A stretch of DNA of 64,000 bases from Purshia tridentata (lineage: Eukaryota; Streptophyta; Magnoliopsida; Rosales; Rosaceae). A model generated the notes under the pieces. That model made no database searches, was not told where the DNA came from, and saw only the letters and a program-made list of their open reading frames with translations. Within the stretch, counting starts at the first letter, position 1. Each line of letters begins with the position of its first letter. This document shows positions 24,797-37,569 of this stretch, piece by piece. The translations under genes were made by a program, and so were the position numbers. The DNA lies in assembly GCA_003254885.1 (NCBI GenBank), contig QANT01003258.1, forward strand, positions 40,945-104,944, given 5' to 3'.

Positions 24797-25992
24797 CTAA
24801 TTAGCTGAACTAATATCTATGAGCCAGTCCAATTCAGAGTCAGTGATAGGAGCCATAGATGATTGAAAATCTGGGCCATGCAGCTTTTCATCACGATCTT
24901 CACTGAACAAGATGGTCTGATCAGTAGAATCATATGGCTGGCTTTTGTCACTCGTTGCAGCAGCGGCTTTACCAGCTTCCCCACTACCAACATTGATATT
25001 ATTATACAGCTGAGTGAAGTCAACGTTAAGAAAATCTGACAGAAAATTCTCATCCATCTTAAAATCCACCATAAACTCACACGAATTAGTACCATTTTGA
25101 TCATCACTCAAAACAAATGGTGACATCAAAGCTTGGTCTGTGTCAATCCCCGCCGTCTGATCAATATGATGGGTCACAAAGGGTGCAAACACTTGTTCAG
25201 TTTCACCAATTTGGTCTTGGTCACCAATATCATCATCATGAAGAAGCTTGTGTTGTGGGGGTATGACCACTTTGGTGCACCTTGATGCCTTGGTTCGGAC
25301 CACTTTGGTGCATGAATTTGTGTTTGTGTTTGAGGGTTTTGGTTTTTTTTCTAAATGGGTTTGGTTTGGTGGTTTTTTATGACTATTAGTTAAAGAATAA
25401 TGAGAAAATGATGATGGGACGTGGTCTTGAATTTTCTTGCCAATGGTGGTGTTCCAGTAATTTTTTATTTCATTGTCTGTTCGGCCTGGAAGCCTTCCAG
25501 CTATCAAAGACCATCTGCACCAATCAATTAATATATAATATGCCATATTATATTAATGAAAATTTGACTATTTTGTTAATTAATTATATGCCAAAAATTG
25601 AAAAATGAACTAACCTGTTTCCCAGGAGGTTGTGAAGTCTGATAATGAGCTCTTCTTCATCATGAGTGATGTTTCCTCTCTTAATATCAGGTCTTAGATA
25701 ATTCAACCATCTCAGCCTGCAACTCTTCCCACATCTCTTAAGCCCTGCAATTAGAACCCATCAACACTAATTAATGTCTTAATTGGGAAAAAATTAATTA
25801 AGTAAGAAGAGGTAATCTGTTTTGATGATCGATCAGTAATATATATATATATATCTGACCCGCTCTTTTGGGAAGGTTTCTCCACTTTCCTTCACCATGA
25901 ACTTTAATATATTCTGTCAGAATTTTGTCTTCCATGGCTGTCCATGCTCCTCTATTTAAGCCCTCCTTTGCACAACAAGGACTCCTTCCCAT
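24797..25992 (-). CDS. TT2: TT2-like R2R3-MYB, proanthocyanidin regulator (subgroup 5, MYBPA2 type)
   Basis: Exons on the minus strand, 25992-25860, 25744-25615 and 25514-24797, join to 326 aa. Exon sizes 133 and 130 bp are the standard R2R3-MYB pattern. The N-terminus [19 protein letters not shown] and the R3 sequence are those of the TT2/VvMYBPA2/MdMYB9-11 group. Residues 76-95 hold the bHLH-binding motif ([D/E]L..R...L......L...R). Residues 159-171, [13 protein letters not shown], match the subgroup-5 signature V(I/V)RTKA.RC(S/T)KV. Known members activate late flavonoid genes such as ANR with TT8-type bHLH and TTG1, driving condensed tannin synthesis. The C-terminus is acidic ([12 protein letters not shown]). 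No defect is visible. Orthology to one named Rosaceae gene is not claimed. Confidence 0.94.
25469..25489 (-). promoter_or_regulatory. Candidate miR858 target site in the TT2-like MYB
   Basis: The R3 codons around GRTDNE contain CGAACAGACAA, followed by TGAA, giving about 18 of 21 positions complementary to miR858 with one G:U pair. The match is better than in the neighbouring MYB. By-eye pairing only. Confidence 0.55.
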
Positions 25993-26011
25993 CTATTTAG
26001 GTTTCACCCCA

Positions 26012-26050
26012 AAACACACACACACACACACTCACTCTCTCTCTCTCTCA
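26012..26050. repeat. (AC)n-(TC)n compound microsatellite in the TT2-like leader
   Basis: About nine AC units followed by TC units, 20-58 bp upstream of the MYB ATG, probably in its 5' untranslated region (read as GA/GT on the gene strand). Likely polymorphic. Confidence 0.85.
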
Positions 26051-26113
26051 AGTGGGAATTGTAATGAATATATGAGTGGGTTTATTTTGGCAGATCAGAG
26101 AGTGGAAGACACT

Positions 26114-26124
26114 ACTATATATAT
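26114..26124 (-). promoter_or_regulatory. Possible TATA box of the TT2-like MYB
   Basis: On the minus strand AATATATATAG lies about 125 bp before the ATG, the expected distance given the CT-rich leader downstream. Inferred from position and sequence only. Confidence 0.45.
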
Positions 26125-26431
26125 TGCTACAAACAAGGGCAATGAATCATAAGGGCCCCAATAATGGTTCACTATCATTGATTGAGGGCCATGAATCTTT
26201 TGTGTGTGTTTTATATAATATTCCTAAATGAAGAAAAATAAGTCTCTCAAGTGTTTAGGTTGCATGTGATTTAGGGGACCTCCTTTGTGCCTAACACTTC
26301 AAATTTAGTATTCATGGAACAATAATATATTTAATATATATGATGAGTCTGATGACTACATGACTACACCAGTACAAATTCTAAATATGTGCACATATTC
26401 AATTGTGTGTTTGCACTAAATTCTACAATAT

Positions 26432-26494
26432 ATGAGTGGTGATGATGATATTTGCCTCCACCTATAGATGTTTCATTTTCTATCTGAAAGCTAT

Positions 26495-26527
<33 letters not shown>

Positions 26528-26687
26528 TTAATATTATATATTCATCATATATAAAAGATATGAGTGGTGATGATGATATTTGCCTCCACCTATCGATGTT
26601 TCATTTTCTATCTGAAAGCTATAAAAAGAAAAAAAGAAAAAAAAAAGAAGTGAAAATTAATATTATATATTCATCATATATAAAAGG
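26432..26687. repeat. 128-bp tandem duplication upstream of the TT2-like MYB
   Basis: A 128-bp unit starting ATGAGTGGTGATGATGATAT (26432) is repeated head-to-tail from 26560 with only a few changes, for example CCTATAGATG versus CCTATCGATG and a one-base A-run difference. It lies 440-700 bp upstream of the MYB start, within range of its promoter. Confidence 0.93.
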
Positions 26688-29600
26688 TAGTGATTTTCAC
26701 ATTTCTATTTTGTACACTTGCACTCGTCTTTTTTATTTTCTTATTTTATATGTTCAATTATTAAGACTTAAAAACGAAAGAGAATGAGTGCAAATATACA
26801 AAATTAGATTGTTAAAAACATTACGTACCTTATATAAATAAATATATAAAGTGGCCTGCCAGCCCTTGAAGTCGATCTCATAGGCTGCTGCTTAATTCCC
26901 TGGTAGCTAACTTTCTCACACACGCCCTTGAAAGTTGGTTGGAAAAACAAACAAAAGACAGGTGTAAACATATATGGCTCCAACTTGTACGGAATTAACA
27001 TCCCTGTATATATGCGTGCTTGATGAACTCTAAGAACCATATATTGCATTGGCCTTTTCAGGGACAACATTAATAATGGGAAGAGGTCAGAGGGTCACCC
27101 CCCATTCATAGTCATGGACCACAACATATACTATATTTATTATATATGGAGCCCTTTGGTAATTTAAAATAAGAAACTGTTTTCTAATTGCCAAATTTTC
27201 TGACATCTTAGATATGTTACTGAATTGAATTTTTTATTTGAATGTATAATTTAGATTGAAAGACTAATCGATAATATATATCAAATTAATATCTGGTAAT
27301 AAAATATGTTACATTACTTTAAAAGTATTTATGGAAATTTGAGTAATCCAATATTTTTCCTTTTGGTGTGCTGACAAAATGAACATGACTTGAGTTGTAA
27401 ACTCAACATCTAAAATTAATTTTAAGGTTAAATTTTAGTTCAGTATCTCAAGTTTACTTAGAATTTTAACTCCATATACCATCTTGTTTATATTAATCCT
27501 AAGGTATGATATTGCAAGATTTTAAACAAGAGATATGAAATTAAAATTCTAAAAAACTTGAGGTACTACACTTAAAATAGCCCTTAATTTTAAATTGATA
27601 TCCTTAATTATACTGGCCCATAAACACTTAAGTTTAACATTCTATTATGGTTAATTTGCAGGTTTATTTCAAAGTCTCATGTACTAATTGACAAGTCACA
27701 ACTCAAAATGGAGTTGAGCTTTTTACTTTTCTTTGTTTTAGAAAAGAAAGACAGGGATATCCACTTCTAAGTTCTCTTATCCCTTGCCAACCACTTCTAC
27801 CATATATGATGGCCAGGTATCCAATGAATATCGAGCAATTCAATGTGTGTTTCACATTCCCGATCTACAATTAATCCATCTAACACATGATGAACACTTG
27901 TACGTATTGGAGAGGAATATGCCAATTCAGTACTATATGCATCAAGGCTCTAGCTCCAAGTATTAAAATAGGGTAAAGAATTAGTTAAACTTAAGGCCGA
28001 CTTTATGTGCAAATCATAAACTTCCATGTTTTGGTACCATATATACATAATTGTGATCATAATACATGAATGTGAATCAACAACTCATTTGTCATGTATA
28101 GAGGCGGCTGCTATACCATTATTCCAAACTAAAAAGACAAGAACATGAATTTAGTGAAGTCGCCAGTTGAATGTACCTTTAATTTGTGAAGTGATAGCAT
28201 GCAAAGCTCCTTGTCCTACCTAGTTACTCTGGTCGACATTATACACTGAATCAACTTTAATTTCAAGTGTTCATTCTCAATCTAAATCATCCTTTGTGTC
28301 AAGCTTAATCGAACGTGTTTAATCGATCAAATCAAATTCTTGCAATTTACAGGCCAAACTTGACTTCTTCAAGTTTAAGAGGGTCCATATTCCCTGCTTC
28401 TCAAACATTGTAGTGTGTGTAAGTAGGTTACTAGTCCAAGTCTAAGAAACATAACTGGTTGAAATGTCTTGATCTCTATTTGGTTTTGACCAAATCAATT
28501 TTTTGTTAGCGCGCTTCCTACATATATATACCATGACTAATTTTTATGTTGATTGGTAAAAGTTTTGAAATCTCAAATTATTGCTGGTCGTCATTAATAT
28601 TTTTTGTTTTTATTGAATTGAAAGTAAGACAAATATAAAGTGTTGTTGATATATAACATTATTAAGACCAAAGGTCTAAGTGAGGGAACATGACTCCGGC
28701 CAACTTGTCATGCTAACGCAATAAACTGAAATTATTCCAAGCAAAGCTACCAAATTAAAACTTAAATTAGATTATAAAAATTAAAAATAAAAAACCCTAA
28801 ACCACATGCTTACCAAACTCAAGTGGTGTAGCTTATACCCTCAACCATGCCACAGTAGCAACTTGCGATCGTGCGTCACATGTTGTGATCAATTATGCCC
28901 TTAAGCACCTTATAATTGTGGGACCCAAACTAATGGGCTTGCAATTGCATCAGTTTGAATTTTGAAGTGGCGGGATAAGCAATGAAACGAACAACACTAT
29001 CCAAACCTCTCACATTAATTAATTAGTCCTGTAAACAGCTTAATCATGTCTTAATTAAGCTTAATGATAAAACAACACAAACACCAATTGAAACATTTTT
29101 TGGATGAGGAACATTTTAGAGAGATACTCGTTGGGAAAATCTTTAAACGAACGAACCCGATCCTATATTAAATTAAGAACCACAAATAATGAAAAATCTG
29201 GCAACACATGTACCTTAAACCTAAATTCATGTTTTTACTATTAATTGTATATAACATTCTTCCAAGTAACTAATCTATTTTTCTTTTAGCTCCTTTAATT
29301 TCCCAACTTTCAAACCACCATGGTTGTTTTTGAAAGTGTAATTTCTCATTTTTGTTAAGTCTCTAAATATATAAAAACAATTTGAGACAGAATGAGAAAA
29401 GTTTGTTTTTGTTAAATTTAAGCATTTTTAGATTTCTCTTTTAAGTCCTTATGAACACTTAAATCTTCAAGTTCTATATATGCTATTTTACTTCAAGAAT
29501 TCGATTAATGAACTATTGATTTAGTAAAATTTCTTTCAACTTTATTAGAAGATCGAGACTTCAAAATTCTCCAAATCAAGAAAAAAGAAGAAGCTTAAGT

Positions 29601-31315
29601 TGTTGAGAGAAAACAAAAAAGCCCTCCCCAATAACAACTATCCTCTCAAGTTCCTTGGGCTCAATTTCTTATTCAAAGAGGAGAGCTGAGACAAAAATTC
29701 AAGACCAGAAGATTCATGGTGGTGCCTTGGCTATATTACATGTAGATTCACAAATCACAACAGTAATTAAGCCACCTGCATTTGCATGTACTTGTGTCAA
29801 CATGTGGCATCAACGTACCATTATTGCCTTTAACTTTTAAAAGGTGACTAAAAACTAAGTGATCCACGTACGTACATCCACTACAAAGACCTTGTTGGCC
29901 AAAATATTCACCTCAAGATCTTACACTACCAATTGCAGCTTTGGTTTGTTTTTTGTTTTGACGTTTTTTCTAATTCCTAGCTCCAAACGGGGTCGTTTTG
30001 AGCAGGTAATTTTCTGTATCAAATCTGTATTGATATGGAACTAGGTCTCCATAGCTAGGGATTAGACCTAGGGATTGTCACATGCATCCATCGTACTATT
30101 TGCTTTATGTTAGCACCCAATTAGTCGGACCTAAAATCCCATCACCATTTGCCAGAACTTTACCAAAAAAACCATCATCCATATCAGATTCATATGATCA
30201 TTAATCATTATGTAATCCCGTGATAAGACGGATTGAAACGCATGCAACTCAAATGTCCCAATGGACGTCTAGAACTAGGGTTTTTTCTTTTCTTTTTTTT
30301 TCATTATTTGCTGGTGAATAGGCTTTTCATGTAGTGGGTTTCGAGGGTAGATATTATCATATTCCACAGTATTATAGATTTTATATATATATATATATAT
30401 ACGTACACACAAAATATTAGGCAACGTCTTACACTTGCTTTGTAAGTCTTCATACGTAAGTCTGATTTAAGACCACAAACCAATTTGATAATTGGCACGA
30501 AAGTGTATTAATTAGTGTATAATATAAGTAATAATTAACGCAAGTGTGTGAATTAAGACAAGCAGTTCAACTAACGAATTAGCTGTGGATCATAAAAGTT
30601 TAAGAGTTAGCTAGCATTAAATCATTAGTTTACTAAGGGCTGCTAAATGGAAATTATTATTCAATAGTTATTTTTTATTGAATGGTGTATATATGAATCT
30701 CAACTAGCCTTCCTTTTTATTTTCTAAATATAGATGGTTAATTAAAGATGAAATAATTTGTATGAGAGTGACCGTGACCTTCTTTTCGATCATAATATAC
30801 ATATGGATATGGGTCTCACCATATCGAAGTGTGTTACGTACACACATATATGTTGTGAGAAAAAAACAAAAATCATGTGTGATAGCTGTTTCATATAATA
30901 ATTTGTTGGTAAAGATCAATACTTTTGTGCGGATTCAAACAAGACTCGTAAAATAATAAATATTGAAGACTATAACGAATATAGTAATATTGGAATGGAA
31001 TATATACAATATATGAAATAGTCACTAGGAGAATTAAAAGATATATTCAAAAGGGGCCCTTGGAATATTTTTTATTTTTTTAATTAAAAACGGTGAAAAA
31101 AAATTAGAAAATTGTGAGAAGAGATCGAAATAATAAAGGAAATGATGAGTGGTTGATATCAAATGAATGAGGTATAGAATAAAACTAGAATATTTGTCCT
31201 GTACTTCTTCTTCACATCTCACATCTCTCTCCCTCATTTCTTTCAGATATTTTTCCTCTATTTGTATCAAAGAGACCTGTCCTATGTTTATAATTAAATA
31301 TAAAGAAATATGTAA
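26688..31315. other. Intergenic region, no gene seen
   Basis: AT-rich DNA with short unsupported reading frames (for example 26804-27070 and 27784-27966). A TA microsatellite lies at about 30381-30402. No RNA gene or bounded transposon recognised. Confidence 0.6.
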
Positions 31316-31490
31316 GCAAAATAAAAAATTATAAAGAGATTTGTAAACAAATAAAAAATTGTAAGAAGATTTGTAAACAAAATAAAAAATTGTCAGAGAG
31401 ATATGTAAACAAAATAAAAAATTGTAAGGAGATATGTAAATAAATAAAAAATTGTAAGGAGATATGTAAATAAAATAAAAAATTCGAAGA
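31316..31490. repeat. AT-rich minisatellite, six units of about 31 bp
   Basis: Units beginning ATAAAAAATT start at 31321, 31351, 31382, 31414, 31444 and 31475, with the shared core GTAAGGAGATATGTAAA and variants. The periodic SPYNFLF-like frame on the minus strand (31034-31537) is a by-product of this repeat and not a credible protein. Confidence 0.9.
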
Positions 31491-32836
31491 AATAGGAACA
31501 TCTGTCGGTTTCTGCGAAGGCATGTAGAATTACTCAACTTACTAGTGGGCCCATTGTTTTTTCAGTAAATTAACCAAAAAAGGTCAATTATTTTTTTATT
31601 TACATCATAAGTGATACGTCACGTAAGAGACCACTAACTTCTTCTTTTTTGTTTTTTTAATCAAACTTAAGACACCTCTTAATTGGAGTTGACTGTTAGC
31701 TTAAAGATGAAATTTATGCTTGTGCACATCCACCATTCAAAATTATTCATGCAGGTAATGATGTATATTGTTTTGTTTGCTTTTTGGGTCACTTCTCAAA
31801 GTCAAAATCAGAGTTCTTGGATAGTAGAAAGTACTTACTTTTGCTACATTTTCTCAGAAAACAAACAGGGTCTAAACTCAAAAGACCAGTGGAATTACTT
31901 ATTAGAGGGACAACTCCAAAAAACATGAACTAAACAAGATGATGAGCTTCACTTTAAATTTATAAATGATCTAATTTTGCAACTATTTAAAATCAGTACA
32001 TGGGCTCGAAGCATATGTATACAAATTTACCCAAAACAATCAAATAAATTAGTATACAACACCTGTCCAACCAATTCTTTGTTTTAGATGATTACAATAC
32101 AAATAAGATCCAAGTCAAAAACTTTAAATAAATAACACAATGTCTACAAGTAATAAATTAGATTACAAAGCCCAACCCAACCAAATCTCTGGTATGCGGA
32201 GAGTTGGCCTCATGCATGCGCCTATCAATTGGCAATGTCCTTCCAACCATATGATCAACAAATTGAAGGGAAAATAATATACCATATGATCTTCCCCACC
32301 TAGTCTTCATTTCTTAACAAGTAATTACAGATTTTTTCTTCTATCAATCCAAATACTGCTTTTGCTAATCAACCTGTGATACAAAAGAACAGTTGAGAGA
32401 CTAAGCATGACAAACAAATAGAACCCAGATTAACAAGCAATGACTGCAAATAATACATATATCATCTAAGACAGAATGGCCAATGTATATTCAGGATTTC
32501 CAATCCTAGCGGGAAAAGAAGAGAAACGGGTACTCAATTTAAAGTGGGTAAATAGAGTTCCAGACTCAAATCCTGCTTAACACCCAAAAAGAAGCAAGCT
32601 ATGTCTGGAATAGTCTGGTAAGCACTCGTGTCAGATGACTCTAAAATAAGGAGTTTAGAGGCCAAGTGGCCAAGTAGCCAACTGAAAATGAAATGCTGTT
32701 TTTTAGGAATTTCTATTGTAGTTTCAACAAGTCTAAAAGGATGAAAGGGATGCATGCAACCAGTGGATGAGGATGCTTACCAACATATCTAGGCACTTAA
32801 ATCAGCATGGAGACCCAATAAAGACACTGATTTATA
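31491..32836. other. Intergenic region and TAF12 3' flank
   Basis: No coding region. The right-hand few hundred bases probably contain the TAF12 3' untranslated region (minus strand), but I did not place a poly(A) site. Confidence 0.55.
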
Positions 32837-35800
32837 TTAAAATCGTGTCATTTGCTGCAGCATTTGAGAACCAGTTGATTGTGAAACCAACTGTTCTGCA
32901 CCAAGGGAAGGTCTCATCAAGTGGTTGGCACCAACTGGGTTGCCAAACCCTCTGATCATCTCTTTAGGATTATTGGTATTTGCTTCCATGTGCGATGATT
33001 CCATCAGTGTCCGAATCTGACCAAATGATTAGTTGTAGAACAACTACTAAGTTTTCTTTAAAATAAGAGAAGAATAAAAGGAAAAACATATATACATAAA
33101 ATTCCAACTTACCACATCTAAACGCTTCTTATGTAGATCACTTGACAACTGCATGTTTTGAAAGCAAGATAGCAAATAAATCTCTTGAATTGAAAAATTT
33201 AGAATAACAAAAAATTGGTATACTAAAAAGTGCATATATGGAACCAATGTGATTATGAAGATGTTTCGCCCCATTGTCATCATCAGAGAGAGGAGAGAAA
33301 AAACTTCACACTAAACAGGTTTTGCCCGATCATACATTCTAATTTCGTATATTCAATAGTTGAGTACAAATTTCAACCATACATAAAAAGCATATTTACC
33401 TAACAAAGTACTTATCCCATTTTAGAATAGTCCTTTGAAATATATACACTAAAAGATGTTAGATGCACCATAATGTTGAAGATGCTTACAGATTTGTTTT
33501 GGTGCTTCCTCTCTTCGCTTGAAAATCCAGGAATTGTCAAATGCCAATTTTTCTCTGAAAAATTAATTCAATGCATTAAATTTGGCAACGCTGCATTTGC
33601 ATCAACTGTGATACATATTAGAGGACAAGTGTGTCAAGATTTCTCTGAATGGATTTATATCATTTAGAATATATTGTTAAATGTACTATAACTTCGATGC
33701 TAATATAGATATCTCCAGAAACCTCATATTCATCCTATGGACCTAAAATTTATTATTAAAAAATATCATATGAGCCTAAATTTGACTTTAAAGAACTACA
33801 AAACTTTTGAATTAACAACCCAAAAATAAATAAAAATTTATCCATACACGAGCCTTGTTTTGTTTTTCTTTTTAGATAATCAAGAAAAAACTGATGGTAC
33901 TTGAAAATGACAACCAAAGAAGAAAAATAAGTAGATTTAATGAATAAGTTATTTATGAAAAAAGGAAATACAAGGAAAGATCAGAACAAAGAGCATAACA
34001 CGGGCCCAACCAGAAATATACAGACAAAAACAACCAATACAGAACCAGAAACCTTGATTCAATTTTTTGTGTGGATAAGTAAATTGGTCAGCTCTAGACA
34101 AGAACCGCATTGAATAGATGAACACAGCTTTGCTAAAAGTGGGATAGAGCAGTTAGATTCACTGATTATTTAGTTTGCATACTAGGTTATTTAGTAAGCA
34201 TATTCAGAAACCTCCCTTTCTGCATCCTATTTGAACTCATATAAGATCTTTCCCCAAAACATCAAATTGGGAGACCAGTAAACCAACTATTGAACTTCTA
34301 TGACATATAACAATGTCAAATAATCATAAAAAACATGGAGATGAGTTGTGGTGCAGCACAAACCTAGGTGTAGCAACACATCCTTGGACTCTAAAGTTGA
34401 AGATTTTCTATGCTTTGCCAAATTGCATGCATATGTAGTCACCTGCAGATAGGTATATGATCAGTTCTAAATGTAAGTGCTTATCACAGAAAGCATAGAA
34501 TTTTGAAAAAAAAAAAAAAAAAGGTACACATTAGGCAATATAGAAATTAATTTGGGCCTATTTTGAGATGTTTGTGTGTCTATATATACGAACATCTGAT
34601 GAGGATCTAAGTTGAGGACTTCTATATCAACCAATAGATTAAATATGAACGTATTAGATGCATCTTAGTTGTCCATATTTGACCTGGAGATGCCCTATAC
34701 ATAAATAAGTATAAAACATTAGAATGTCAGCAAGCCTCACAGAATCAATAAAGTCATCTGCAATCTCCAAAAGAAGATTTTCAACTTCAGGATCCAGCCT
34801 TCCTTGTGAATCAACCTGGCAAGGAAAAAAGGTGCTCAAAGTGAGAAATTTATTACTAGAGCAAATAGACGAACCCCCACCCCACAAACAAAAATGAAAA
34901 AATAGAAAACCACATTAATAACAGAAATAAGAGAGTAAAAATAAGCAGGAAAGACCTGAGAAACTAAATCCTGTATCTTTCTCTTCCCAAGAAGTTGATT
35001 AGTTGCTTCTGTTCCTTGGCTTGAACTCCCTCCTGGTGTAGTTGTGCCAGATGCAGTGGCATCAGGCTGTGATCCTGTTAAACTCAGAGATTTCTGGCCT
35101 GCAGGTACAGCCATCCTTGGGGAATTCTGCTGCTGCTGCTGCTGATGCAAGGGATGTTGTTGCTGTGATTGCTGTTGTAGTGGCTGCTGTATTATCTGCT
35201 GCTGTTGCTGTTGTTGTTGCTGCTGTGGTTGCAGCTGTGGATGCCCCATTTGTTGCTGCTGCTGTACAAGCTGGGATAATTGTTGCGGGTTCAAGGGCAT
35301 AGACTTTTGATGCAACTGAGTGGATGAAGCCAGTTGCTGCTGTAAGAGAGCCTGTTGCTGCTGCTGCTGCTGCCTCTGCTGAAGACGGAACGAAGGTGAG
35401 CCAGGGCCAGAAATTTGTGGCATTTGCTTCAACCACTGTTGTGATAAGGAATTCTGCATCAATGCTGGCTGTCCATTCTGAGCCAACCCAGAAAGCTGAG
35501 GGTTCATAAATGCAAGTGATGATGTTCTTGGTAAGCTCTGAACCTGTACTTTGTATAGTCAGATTAAATGTCCCAATCCTTTTTTTTTTCTCTTTTTGAT
35601 TATCAACAACTGTTGTCCATGAGATTTGAACTCAGGACCTCCTCCCACAAAGGGGAAACTGGCGCCACCACTAGACCAACTGGTCATTGGCAGATTAAAT
35701 GTCCCAATCATGATTTAAAATGCATCGAAGACATGCATAGAGTAACAGAATTGCCTAAGATTGTCAAACTTTATATCTCTATCCTTCCAGTGGATCAAAA

Positions 35801-37538
35801 TGATAATACTTTACCAACAATATTAAAGTGCTAATAATTCTACAAAGTGAGCCATTGCAGAAAACTAGACTACAAGTATTTTCATAAAAGTATATTCATA
35901 AACAGAACGACTGATGCCATTCTTCTAAAATTGAAAAAAGATCTTACACATCTACTCCTGATATGGAATTTGCTAATGTTAGATGCTACAATCAAATGAA
36001 AACAACACAGCCAGAAATTAATGAAAAAGAAAAAACATATTTACTGCTAAAATTCTTGTAACATGAAATAAAATGAATCTATTTTCATTGGTCCTCCAAA
36101 TATCACCATGGTAATCTGCCGATACTAAATTTATGAATTAATTGACAACCGAATGCAAGAGGAATGACACTTTTTGGACAAATGTCCAAATGATATAAAG
36201 ATACACAACCACTGTGCAACCTCTTACCCTTAAGAAATTGCAAAGCAGCTACCAGACACCTCAAAAGTGATATCCCAGATGTATAAAATCAACTAAAATG
36301 AGTACGTCTCATACCAATTTGCACACACAAATAAAAAATTAAAAACTACATAAACATAGCAGTTAGTGGAATAAAGTAGACGGATTTCCAAATCACCAGA
36401 TCAAGCAAGAGGACAGTAAGGCAATACCATACCTGTGCAGAGGTGAGTGAATTTTGTTGGGACAACTGTTGCCTAAGGCCCTGGTTGAGTCGCTGTTGAG
36501 CATAAGAAGCGAGAGCCCCATTGGCTCTTAGTTGTGAGCTCAAATTGATGGATCCCATCATCCCCATTGCTTGTGTTCCATGTAAAGATTGCCCAGGAGA
36601 ATTACCTGGAAGAAATTGGGAACCTTGGACTAACCCACCTTTTTGTCTCGGCTGCATAAAAAGTTGTTTTGTTAAACAAGAACATTTCCAATTTCAGGAA
36701 AGCACGAAGTCTCTGGTTTGTTTACTTGACTAGCTATATATTATATTATTATGAAACAGTAAAGAAACCAAAATCAGCATGTCTATCACTCCAACAACTT
36801 TTACTGATATACAAAGAAAAATTTCATTATTTGTCAATCTCTAAAATTTTTTTGCACTCTATTTGTAATATTGATGATGATTTACCATACTAATAACATG
36901 ACTATATCATTTAGGATATGAATAACATGGTTTTGAAGTGTAGCATGGTTTTACCCCTATTGAATCAGCAGGCCATATCAGAATAACATTCACAGGAACA
37001 CTATCAAGAAACTTCTGTTGCTACTAAAAACTACAATTTATGCAATTCTACTAGTACTTCACAAATGCACACTAATTACACCACATGCACATGTCCATAT
37101 CAAAACAGCAACTTTCTTGTAAAAATCATACCGAGGCCAACAACTGCGGCTGCAAGTTGAATTGCGCAGCTGCCACAGCGGCAGCCCCAGACAACATGGG
37201 CAAGTTACCACTATGCCCCATCAAAGCAGATCGCGACAAGTTCCCGCCACCAATTTGCTGCTGCTGCTGCTGCTGAGATTGCTGCAGCTGGTTTTGCTGT
37301 TGCTGCTGATTCTGCTGCTGAATACCACCAGACCCTCCAAAATTCACCTGCCCATACGAACCCCCCTGCTGCCTCATCATACCAAAATGCTGCTGCTGCT
37401 GGTTCTGACTCTGTTGCTGAATTTGGTTCATTCGGGAAATTGAAGGAGACCGCTGCAGACTCTGTTGGAGCTGGTAATTTGACATGGGGTTCACATTCAC
37501 ATTCTGTTGTTGTTGCACCAATGACTGAGATTGTTGCA

Positions 37539-37569
<31 letters not shown>

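Noticed and set aside
25440-25470. miR828 site in the TT2-like MYB
   Set aside because: The segment encoding WNTTIGKK has too many mismatches to the miR828 complement.
31034-31537. 167-aa minus-strand reading frame with periodic SPYNFLF-like repeats
   Set aside because: The periodicity comes from an AT-rich 31-bp minisatellite; no family resemblance and no supporting splice or promoter context.
35042-35436. Alanine/valine-rich frames on both strands at 35.0-35.5 kb
   Set aside because: These are frame-shifted or antisense readings of the CAG/CAA glutamine tracts in TAF12 exon 3.
35579-35690. tRNA gene suggested by box A and box B
   Set aside because: No acceptor or anticodon stem can be formed, and target duplications plus an A-tail show it is a SINE.
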